A stretch of DNA of 27,894 nt from Candidatus Shapirobacteria bacterium CG10_big_fil_rev_8_21_14_0_10_48_15 (lineage in GTDB: Bacteria; Patescibacteriota; Microgenomatia; PFEM01), in the NCBI GenBank assembly GCA_002793635.1, contig PFEM01000039.1:1-27894 (forward strand), given 5' to 3'. The notes beneath the pieces were generated by a model, which saw nothing but the letters and a program-made list of their open reading frames with translations, searched no databases and was not told the origin of the DNA. Made by a program: the position numbers and the translations under genes. Of the stretch, positions 14,000-20,601 are shown piece after piece. Each line of letters opens with the position of its first letter. Within the stretch, counting starts at the first letter, position 1.

Positions 14000-15204
14000 G
14001 TGGGGCATTGGTCATAGTGATCACAAACCACCTTTGGGCAACCTACCGGCTGGCCTTGCAGAATCAGCAAAACGCGCTCCATGTGGCGCAGCAACGAACC
14101 TTTTAAATACACCAGATCGCCTTGGCGAAGAATTTTTTTCAGGGCAGCGGCGGCTTCCTGAACATTGCTAACGGCAAAGGCCTTATCTTTGGGCATTTGG
14201 CTGGCGGCAACGGCGAGCTTTTGCAAGGGCCCCACCCCAATTAAATAATCTATTTTTAACCGCGCCACCGCGCGGCCGACGCGACGGTGCTCTTTTTCGG
14301 CTTGGTCACCCAGCTCGCCCATCTCCCCCAGCACGGCTAGGCGCTTGTTTTTGGTTGGTAAATCGGCCAAAGTTTGGAGCCCCGCCAAGGTCGAAGCAGG
14401 ATTGGCCCGTAGGGCATCGTTGAGCCAAGTTGATCCCCTGGGCCCTGGCTCAAGGCTCAAACGGCCCCGCAGTGGGGTTAACTTTGCCAGACCAGCTTTG
14501 ATCTGCGGCCAGCCAACGCCTTCATGGACGCCTACGGCCGCCGCCGCCAAACAAGCCTGGACAAAATGCCTACCAACCAAACCGGTATGGAAGTTCCTCC
14601 TCGGATGGTGGCCGAAAGCCTCCTCCGAGGTGGAACGGCAATGCAACCGAAAACTTGTTCCTTGCAAATTCACCCGAATTTGGTCGGCCCAAAAATCAGC
14701 CTGACCTTGGGTGCTGTACCACCAAACCTTACCGGCTGGTTTCATTTGCTGCACGTCAGGGTCGTCTTTGTTTAAAATCGTTAAACCAGCCCGGGCAAAA
14801 AGCTGGCTTTTTTCTTTAATGATGCCCTGCAGGGAGCCTAAAAGTTCCGGTTCGGCATGAGTGGGGTTAATGCCCGTCACGACGGCTACCGACGGGGTGA
14901 CCAACTGCAAATGAGTGGCCATCTCACCGGCATGGTCCACCCCATATTCCAGCACCAGCTTCTGATGATTCCGCAGCCTTAATAAGGTGATCGGCAAATT
15001 ATAATTGGTATCTAGGTTGATCTCGGTCGGCAAGACTTTAAACTTCTCGGCCAGCACCGTCTGAATGGCCCGTACGGTGTTGGTCTTACCATAACTGCCG
15101 GTGACCCCGATCACCGTTACCTGGGGATGTCGCTGCAGCCACCAGTGGGCCGCCAGGCGTCTGGTTTGGTGATAAGGTTGTTTCCACCAGGCGGTTTGGG
15201 GCAT
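13984..15204 (-). CDS. murF: MurF-type UDP-MurNAc-tripeptide:D-Ala-D-Ala ligase lacking the N-terminal domain
   Basis: Mur ligase adding D-Ala-D-Ala to the stem peptide. 406 aa against about 450 for the family; it begins with a short basic helix and reaches the ATPase P loop VIGVTGSYGKTNT by about residue 30, so the usual N-terminal UDP-binding domain is missing. Other motifs: LEYGVDHAGEM, VVTGINPTHAE, ILNKDDP and LNDALRANPASTLAGL. Around residues 190-204 an in-frame insertion corresponds to a palindromic repeat (14593-14636). The C-terminus carries four Cys in the pattern Cx4Cx5Cx2C (GCPKVVCDHYDQCPTC), possibly metal-binding. It has its own promoter and overlaps the dedA stop region. The murF identity relies on motif type and position beside mraY. 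Confidence 0.88.
   Translation of the reverse strand: MPQTAWWKQPYHQTRRLAAHWWLQRHPQVTVIGVTGSYGKTNTVRAIQTVLAEKFKVLPTEINLDTNYNLPITLLRLRNHQKLVLEYGVDHAGEMATHLQLVTPSVAVVTGINPTHAEPELLGSLQGIIKEKSQLFARAGLTILNKDDPDVQQMKPAGKVWWYSTQGQADFWADQIRVNLQGTSFRLHCRSTSEEAFGHHPRRNFHTGLVGRHFVQACLAAAAVGVHEGVGWPQIKAGLAKLTPLRGRLSLEPGPRGSTWLNDALRANPASTLAGLQTLADLPTKNKRLAVLGEMGELGDQAEKEHRRVGRAVARLKIDYLIGVGPLQKLAVAASQMPKDKAFAVSNVQEAAAALKKILRQGDLVYLKGSLLRHMERVLLILQGQPVGCPKVVCDHYDQCPTCAEL
14593..14636 (-). repeat. 44-nt palindromic element, copy 1, inside murF
   Basis: Arms GTTCCTCCTCGG (14593-14604) and CCGAGGTGGAAC (14625-14636) pair at 11 of 12 positions around a 20-nt loop. Read on the minus strand it aligns closely with 16923-16965 at the murA/alr junction. 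It adds residues rich in Arg, Glu and His to MurF without breaking the frame. Confidence 0.75.
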
Positions 15205-15206
15205 AG

Positions 15207-15860
15207 CTAAATTTTACCCTGCTTTTTGGTTTTTGCCAAGAAAAAAGTCGAAACCAACAAAAAGGGAATCAGCGTCAGCCCGTACCAAAAAGCAAACTGG
15301 GCCAAGCCGGCCAGGCGCGGAAAAAAATAAAGCTGCCAAACCAAAAGCCAGGGGATGGGCCCCAAAACGCTGATCAGCATATAAGTGCGGAAGTCGATTT
15401 TGGTCAGGCCATAAGCGTAGGAAACGAAATCATGCAAATGACCTTGAAAAAGACGCAGGAAAATCAGGGTTTTCACCCCGTAATTTTGGCTAAATTGGTC
15501 TACTTTGGCCAAATTTTGTTGGCCCGCCAGTTTTTCCACCAAATCTCTCCCCCACCGCCGGGCGATCAAAAAATTAGTCGCCGCCGTCAAAACCGTCGCC
15601 AAATAATTGTAAATCTGGACTTGAGAGCCAAAAAGTACAAAACCGGCCAACAAAATAACTGTCCCATTGAGCGGCGCCAGAATTTGGGTTAGACCCATCA
15701 CCGAAATGTAAACGAGGGGTGCCAGCAACCCAAACTGCTCTAGAAATAGCTTGATTTGGTCAGGGGATATTTTCGTACTTAACCAAAACAGCCCGCCAAA
15801 AATAGCGATACTCACCCCCGCCGCCAACCACGCCCCCGAGGCAATTTTGGTCCTTGCCAT
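15207..15860 (-). CDS. DedA/VTT-domain membrane protein
   Basis: 217 aa integral membrane protein of the DedA/TVP38/TMEM64 (VTT) superfamily. It has an N-terminal membrane segment (about 10-29), a hydrophobic re-entrant region with GLTQILAPLNGTVILLAGFVLFG, and the conserved amphipathic stretch FLRLFQGHLHDFVSYAYGLTKIDFRTYM, the counterpart of RxxPGxPFxxxxYxxGLTxxxxxxF. Some DedA proteins flip undecaprenyl phosphate back into the cytoplasm. Placement between alr and murF, next to mraY, makes lipid-carrier recycling plausible, but this is inferred from context. Two -10-like boxes lie close upstream, and its stop codon is within the spacer just ahead of murF. Confidence 0.85.
   Translation of the reverse strand: MARTKIASGAWLAAGVSIAIFGGLFWLSTKISPDQIKLFLEQFGLLAPLVYISVMGLTQILAPLNGTVILLAGFVLFGSQVQIYNYLATVLTAATNFLIARRWGRDLVEKLAGQQNLAKVDQFSQNYGVKTLIFLRLFQGHLHDFVSYAYGLTKIDFRTYMLISVLGPIPWLLVWQLYFFPRLAGLAQFAFWYGLTLIPFLLVSTFFLAKTKKQGKI
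15211..15239 (-). promoter_or_regulatory. murF promoter, leaderless geometry
   Basis: On the minus strand TTGGCA (15239-15234), a 17-nt spacer and TAAAAT (15216-15211) are followed after six bases by the murF ATG. It lies in the last codons of the dedA-like gene. Both boxes match consensus at five of six positions. Confidence 0.6.
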
Positions 15861-15866
15861 AGTGTT

Positions 15867-15880
15867 ATTTTAAATTATAT
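15867..15880 (-). promoter_or_regulatory. -10 boxes upstream of the dedA-like gene
   Basis: On the minus strand a TATAAT (15880-15875) and a TAAAAT (15872-15867) occur in tandem; the second ends six bases before the ATG. No good -35 is visible, so this is weaker than the murF and ileS promoters. Confidence 0.4.
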
Positions 15881-16984
15881 CACCACTCTGGGTATTAGCG
15901 GGTTGAGACGGCTGACGATTTCGTAATTGATCGTGCCGCATTTTTCGGCCAACTCCTCGGCAGTAACCTGATTTTTGCCCTGACGGCCGAGCAAAACTAC
16001 TTCGTCTTCCAGACGGACGTTAGGAATGGCGGTCACGTCAACCATGCACATATTCATGCAAATCCGGCCAATGACGGGGGCAAATTGACCGTGAACCAAC
16101 ACCCGGCCGCCATTGGACAAGCCCCGATCATAACCATCATAGTAGCCGACCGGCAAAACCGCGATGGCCGACCGCCGGCAGGCCTGCCAAGTGCGGCCGT
16201 AGCCAACCGTCTCGCCTTGGCTGACCGTTTTTACTTGCGCCACTGTGGTTTGCCAGCTCAACACCGGCTTCAAATTAATTTTTTGCGGCTTGGTCGACCA
16301 GAGGCCATAAAGGCCCAAGCCAATTCGCACCATATCAAGATGGCTTGGGGGCAGGCAAAGCGCCGCCGCCGAACAAGCCGCGTGCCGCAAGACGTTGGGA
16401 AGATTTACTTGAGCCAAAATCGCCAATTGTTTTTTGGCAAAGCCAGTTTCATCTTCGACGCTGGCAAAGTGGGTGTAAATTCCCTCAAGAATAATTTTGC
16501 GGCGGCGGCATGCGTTGACAAAATTCGGCACGCGTTGAGGTTCGACACCTTGCCGGTTAGTGCCGGTTTCAACTTTTAGATGAACTTTAGCGCCCGCCGG
16601 CAACACCCTGACTGTCGCGTGGTTATAAACTGCCAGACTTAAATCGGCGCTGACTGCTTGGATTAAATTTTGTAAAGGCACATACCCCAAAACCAGAGTC
16701 GGCAGCTTAATACCCAACTGCCGTAGCTGCAACCCCTCCTCTAAATTATTAACACCTAGCCAATTTGCTCCGCCAGCAGCCACGATGGGTGCTACCTGGG
16801 CTAACCCATGACCATAAGCATTGGCTTTGACCATGGCCATGATTTTGACTTTTGGCCCCACTAAACGGCGCCACTGGGAAAGGTTGTGGAGGAAATTGGC
16901 TTTGGAAATGGTGATTCTGCTCGTTCCACCTCGCAGGAGGCCTCCGGCCACTGCCGAGGAGAAACTTCGCTCGTTTTCAGTCAA
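15875..16984 (-). CDS. alr: Alanine racemase
   Basis: PLP enzyme making D-Ala for the peptidoglycan stem. The catalytic Lys is in MAMVKANAYGHG; substrate and cofactor regions include VHLKVETGTNRQG, HAACSAAAL, DMVRIGLGLYG, and GYGRTWQACRRSAIAVLPVGYYDGYDRGLSNGG with the second catalytic Tyr nearby. RICMNMCMVDVT matches the family GRICMDxxMVDVT. The start is uncertain. TTG 16984 overlaps the murA stop by 8 nt (TTGACTGA), the same arrangement as ftsQ/ftsA and murB/murA, and gives 369 aa. GTG 16951 is an alternative. The stretch between start and the conserved core (SRITISKANFLHNL) is a palindromic repeat, so the N-terminus was probably rewritten by it. Confidence 0.93.
   Translation of the reverse strand: MTENERSFSSAVAGGLLRGGTSRITISKANFLHNLSQWRRLVGPKVKIMAMVKANAYGHGLAQVAPIVAAGGANWLGVNNLEEGLQLRQLGIKLPTLVLGYVPLQNLIQAVSADLSLAVYNHATVRVLPAGAKVHLKVETGTNRQGVEPQRVPNFVNACRRRKIILEGIYTHFASVEDETGFAKKQLAILAQVNLPNVLRHAACSAAALCLPPSHLDMVRIGLGLYGLWSTKPQKINLKPVLSWQTTVAQVKTVSQGETVGYGRTWQACRRSAIAVLPVGYYDGYDRGLSNGGRVLVHGQFAPVIGRICMNMCMVDVTAIPNVRLEDEVVLLGRQGKNQVTAEELAEKCGTINYEIVSRLNPLIPRVVI
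16923..16965 (+). repeat. 43-nt palindromic element, copy 2, at the murA/alr junction
   Basis: Arms GTTCCACCTCGC (16923-16934) and CCGAGGAGAAAC (16954-16965) pair at 9 of 12 positions around a 19-nt loop containing AGGAGGCCTCC. It is about 85 percent identical by eye to copy 1, allowing one gap, in the opposite orientation. It lies directly after the murA stop and encodes the variable N-terminus of Alr. Confidence 0.75.
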
Positions 16985-18296
16985 TACGCTTGATGTCTGC
17001 CCCAATTTGACGTAAACGTTTGTCCAAACTTTCGTAACCGCGATCAATTCTTTCGGCACCCTCAATCGTGCTTTGGCCTTGAGCCATCAACGCCGCCAAG
17101 GTTAAAGTGGCGCCGGCCCGCAAATCAGTCACCGCAAATTGACCGCAGTGCAGCGGCGTCGGGCCGGTGACTTTGGCCGCGTGCCAATTTTCCGGCCGGT
17201 CATCTTGGAGGTTAAAATTATAAAACTTTTCCGGATCAGCAATTTGAGGGTTAAAAAGCTCAATTTTGGCACCCATTTTTTGCAAATCTGTCACAAAGCC
17301 CAGTCGGTAATCGTGAACACTTTCCACAATTTCACTCGTTCCTTTAGCTTGAGTCACCAGGGTGGTCCATAAGGGCTGCCAGTCAGTCATAAAGCCTGGA
17401 TGGGGCTGAGTGACAATATCAGTCGCCCGCAAAGGCTTTTCGTACCAAAAGCGCAGACCATAATTGCCGACCTCGTAGCGACCACCGGCCTCATCAACTT
17501 TTTCCAAAAAAGCCTGTAAATGTTGGGGTTTGGCATTGGCAATGATAATGTCTCCTTTCGTTCCCAACGCTGCACAAGCGTAAGAAACCGCCTCGTTGCG
17601 ATCGGGCATCGCCTTAAAAATTGTCCCTTGGAGATGGCTCACCCCAATAATGCTGATCCGGCGGTTGGCCAGCCGTTTAATCTTGGCCCCCATCTTGTTT
17701 AAATAATTGATCAGGTCATCAATTTCCGGCTCTTGAGCGGCATTTTCCAAAAGCGTTTCCCCCTCCGCTTTGGCCGCCGCCATGATCATTGTCTCCGTAC
17801 CGGTATGGGTGTTTTTATCAAAACGGTATTGAGCCCCCTGCAATTTATTAGCCCGTAATTTAATAAACCCGTCGGTAAACTGCGCTGTCACCCCCAGTTT
17901 TTTGAGGCCTTCCAAATGCCGTTCAATCGGCCGACGGCCCACCTGATCCCCTCCGGGGAAAGGTAAATAAGCGTGGCCAAATCTAGACAGCAAAGGCCCG
18001 GCAAACATAATTGAAGCCCGGGAGGCATAGCCAAAATTTTGGGGTATAGCCGGTGCCTTGAGAGTATCAGGGATGATAAAAACCGTTTGTTCCCCCGGGC
18101 TGCCAATCTGGCCACCGAGAGCACTGATAATTTCCTTTGTGATTTGAACATCGCCAATTTGAGAAATATTTAGAAGCCGTGACTCACCTTCCGCCAATAA
18201 CGAAGCGATCATGAGTTTAAAGCTGGAATTTTTGGCACCACCGATGTTGACCGTGCCCTTAAGCGGCCGACCCCCCTGGATAACAAATTTAGACAT
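16977..18296 (-). CDS. murA: MurA, UDP-GlcNAc enolpyruvyl transferase (Asp-type)
   Basis: First committed step of peptidoglycan synthesis: transfers enolpyruvate from PEP to UDP-GlcNAc in the cytoplasm. 439 aa. The N-terminal GGAKNSSFKLM contains the catalytic Lys22-Asn23. The catalytic loop reads RASIMFAGPLLSRFGHAYLP then FPGGDQVGRRP, so the usual PEP-binding Cys of PGGC is Asp117. The family base Asp is in GFMTDWQ, and the C-terminal LRAGATLTLAAL is typical. Asp in this position occurs in Mycobacterium and Chlamydia MurA and is known to give insensitivity to fosfomycin. It overlaps murB by 8 nt (ATGTCTAA) and alr by 8 nt. Confidence 0.95.
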   Translation of the reverse strand: MSKFVIQGGRPLKGTVNIGGAKNSSFKLMIASLLAEGESRLLNISQIGDVQITKEIISALGGQIGSPGEQTVFIIPDTLKAPAIPQNFGYASRASIMFAGPLLSRFGHAYLPFPGGDQVGRRPIERHLEGLKKLGVTAQFTDGFIKLRANKLQGAQYRFDKNTHTGTETMIMAAAKAEGETLLENAAQEPEIDDLINYLNKMGAKIKRLANRRISIIGVSHLQGTIFKAMPDRNEAVSYACAALGTKGDIIIANAKPQHLQAFLEKVDEAGGRYEVGNYGLRFWYEKPLRATDIVTQPHPGFMTDWQPLWTTLVTQAKGTSEIVESVHDYRLGFVTDLQKMGAKIELFNPQIADPEKFYNFNLQDDRPENWHAAKVTGPTPLHCGQFAVTDLRAGATLTLAALMAQGQSTIEGAERIDRGYESLDKRLRQIGADIKRID

Positions 18297-19182
18297 TGTT
18301 AAAGCCTACCAGTTGAATTTCTAATTGTAAATCGATTTGGAATTTTTCTTTCACTGTAGTTTGGACTAGCTTAATCAGGGTCAAAACATCAGCGGCTTTG
18401 GCGCCCCCTAAATTAACGATGAAATTGGCGTGCTGAGGCGAAATTTGCGCTTGACCGATTTGACGGCCTTTTAAGCCACACGCTTCAATTAGTTGACCGG
18501 CTGAATAGCGAGTTGGGACTTGCCCCGCGGCCGCCCTGGGCGAATTGGCGGGGTTAATAAAAACGCAGCCGGCAGAAGGCTCTTGCGGCTGACTGGCCCG
18601 ACGTTGGCGGTAATCGGCCATTTTGGCCTTGATCGCGGTCTGACTGCCAGCTTGCAACTGCAGCTCAACGGCCAAAATAATTTCCGCGTTTTGTTTAAAC
18701 CGGCTTTGGCGATAACTAAACTGACACGTTTTTTGATCCAGCCAACTGATTTTGCCTGACTGATCTAAAATTTGCACCCGCGTCACTTGATCACCCAGGC
18801 TTTGCTGCCAGGCCCCGGCATTGCCGCGTACCGAGCCACCGACACTGCCGGGAATCCCCGCCAAAAACTCTAAACCGGTCAGGGAACTTTGCGCTGCCAA
18901 GTCAACTAGTTCTTGCAGGGGTAATCCCGCCGCCGCAGAGATTTTTGAATCTTGCATTTTGAATTTTGAATCAACAAATCTGATAGCCAAGCCACGAAAA
19001 CCGGCGTCACTGACCAGGATATTTGAACCGTTGCCCAAAATAAAATAAGGAATTTTTTTTTCCTGGGCAAAGGCCAGCGCTTGGACCAATTCATCGGTAT
19101 TTTTTGCCTCGCAAAACCACTCTGCCGGTCCGCCAATCTTAAAAGTCGTGTATGGAGCCAAAAAAACTTGTTGCTTCACCAT
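18289..19182 (-). CDS. murB: MurB, UDP-N-acetylenolpyruvoylglucosamine reductase
   Basis: FAD enzyme that reduces the MurA product to UDP-MurNAc using NADPH. 297 aa. Motifs: TTFKIGGPAEWFCEAK, the FAD loop ILGNGSNILVSD, GLEFLAGIPGSVGGSVRGNAGA, YRQSRF, and SAGCVFINP in which Cys replaces the proton-donating Ser seen in E. coli. The short form without a Tyr loop indicates type II. Around residues 71-80 (DSKFKMQDSK) the coding sequence consists of tandem heptamers (18944-18971), an apparent in-frame insertion. It overlaps the murC stop by one base (TGATG). Confidence 0.94.
   Translation of the reverse strand: MVKQQVFLAPYTTFKIGGPAEWFCEAKNTDELVQALAFAQEKKIPYFILGNGSNILVSDAGFRGLAIRFVDSKFKMQDSKISAAAGLPLQELVDLAAQSSLTGLEFLAGIPGSVGGSVRGNAGAWQQSLGDQVTRVQILDQSGKISWLDQKTCQFSYRQSRFKQNAEIILAVELQLQAGSQTAIKAKMADYRQRRASQPQEPSAGCVFINPANSPRAAAGQVPTRYSAGQLIEACGLKGRQIGQAQISPQHANFIVNLGGAKAADVLTLIKLVQTTVKEKFQIDLQLEIQLVGFNNV
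18944..18971 (-). repeat. Four tandem heptamers (ATTCAAA-type) inside murB
   Basis: On the minus strand the units are ATTCAAA, ATTCAAA, ATGCAAG and ATTCAAA, 28 nt in all. They encode a hydrophilic stretch between conserved MurB strands. The unit differs from the AGTTRNN heptamer at 1512 and 21276, but the size and copy number are the same. Confidence 0.65.
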
Positions 19183-20597
19183 CAGCTGCTTAATTTTTCC
19201 AAAATCAGTTTGGAAATCTGATAGGACTTACCGGCGCCAAAGACAATCACCAAATCGTTGCGGCGCACCTGGCGGGCGACGTCACTGGCCAATTTATTAA
19301 AATCCGGCTGGTAGGCTGCTTTGAGACCGATTTTTCTGACCAAGTCGACAGGTTTGGTCTTGCCAGGAGTTTTTTCTCGGCCGGCATAAGTTTTGGTGAC
19401 CACCACTTTATCGGCCAAGTCAAGCGCATCCGCAAAACTGATCAAAAACAAATCCAGCCGGGAATACTGATGCGGCTCAAAAATCGCCCAAAGGCGGGCT
19501 TGGGGATATTTTTGTTTCGCTGATTTGAGGGTAGCGCTGACCGCCGTCGGGTGAACGGCATAATCGTCAAATACCCTGACGCCCCGGCTTGCCCCAATCA
19601 ATTCAAATCGTCTCCTGACCCCGCCAAATTTTGCCAGCACCCCAAAGCTGGTAGCCGGGTTAACCCGTAGCTGGTCGGCGGCGGCCAGCACGCCCAAACT
19701 ATTGACGACGTTGTGGAAACCGGGAATCGTCAGCTTAAACTGCTGGTGGCCTGACGGCCCGTTGACTTCGAATTTGGTGCCGGTCGTATCAGCTTTCTTA
19801 ATAATCCCCTGGTATTCGCTGGCAAACGGAAACGCAAATCTCTCCTCCAAAAAGTAGCCGATCAGCTTGACTCTATTTCTCTCCAACCAGATTTTTTGGC
19901 CTTCCAAAACTTTTTTTACCCCCTCACTCTCTTCATTGACGATTAAAATTTTGGGTGGTTTAAGTTGGTGAATCAACTGTTCAAAAGCCCCCTGAAGTTG
20001 AGAAAACCCCTTAAAAAATTCCGGGTGGTCCATCTCAATATTATTAATGATCAGCAAGGATGGCCGATAAGCGAGGAAATTATAATTAAATTCATCCGCT
20101 TCACAGACAAAATAATTTGACCGCCCCGGTCTGGCCGTCGCTTGCCAGCTGGGCACGATCGCGCCCACCTCCACAGTCGGGTCCAACTTGGCGGCTTCCA
20201 AAACCAAACCCAGTAAAGCCGTCGTGGTCGACTTGCCGTGCGCGCCGGCGACCGCCAACACGTATTTGCCTTTTTGTAAGTACTTGCCCATAAACTCTTG
20301 CCAGGTGATCAGGATGGCCGCTTTTTTACCGGCCACCACTTCCGGGTGGTTGGGATTAAGGGCCAGCACGGCCGGAGAAACGGCCAGAATATCGACAGCC
20401 TGCAGGTGTTGAACGTCATGACCCACTAATGGCTTGATGCCGGCTTTTTCCAGCCCGGCCATATAATAGGTTTGGGCTTCCAAGTCACAGCCGCTGACGC
20501 TAAAACCGGCTTTTTGAGCCAAAACGGCGACACCCGCCAAAGCGCTCCCACCAATGCCCATAAAGTGAACGTGAAGCTTGGCTTGTTTTTTGGTCAC
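19182..20597 (-). CDS. murC: MurC, UDP-MurNAc:L-Ala ligase
   Basis: Mur ligase attaching the first stem residue. 471 aa, full length with three domains: HFMGIGGSALAGVA dinucleotide-like N-terminus, VAGAHGKSTTTALLG P loop (near residue 117), EADEFNYNFLAYRPSLLIINNIEMDHPEFF, PGFHNVVNSLGVLAAA, and the C-terminal FDDYAVHPTAVSATL with FEPHQYSRL. The start is GTG 20597 (GTGACCAAA), four bases after the murE stop; no internal ATG precedes the conserved HFMGIGG. A TAAAAT is only one base before the GTG, too close to serve it. Coupling to murE is the likelier route. One-base overlap with murB. Confidence 0.95.
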   Translation of the reverse strand: MTKKQAKLHVHFMGIGGSALAGVAVLAQKAGFSVSGCDLEAQTYYMAGLEKAGIKPLVGHDVQHLQAVDILAVSPAVLALNPNHPEVVAGKKAAILITWQEFMGKYLQKGKYVLAVAGAHGKSTTTALLGLVLEAAKLDPTVEVGAIVPSWQATARPGRSNYFVCEADEFNYNFLAYRPSLLIINNIEMDHPEFFKGFSQLQGAFEQLIHQLKPPKILIVNEESEGVKKVLEGQKIWLERNRVKLIGYFLEERFAFPFASEYQGIIKKADTTGTKFEVNGPSGHQQFKLTIPGFHNVVNSLGVLAAADQLRVNPATSFGVLAKFGGVRRRFELIGASRGVRVFDDYAVHPTAVSATLKSAKQKYPQARLWAIFEPHQYSRLDLFLISFADALDLADKVVVTKTYAGREKTPGKTKPVDLVRKIGLKAAYQPDFNKLASDVARQVRRNDLVIVFGAGKSYQISKLILEKLSS

Positions 20598-20601
20598 TAT
20601 T

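Noticed and set aside
17040..17065. Upstream alr start at TTG 17065
   Set aside because: It would overlap the end of murA by 89 nt with residues unrelated to alanine racemases.
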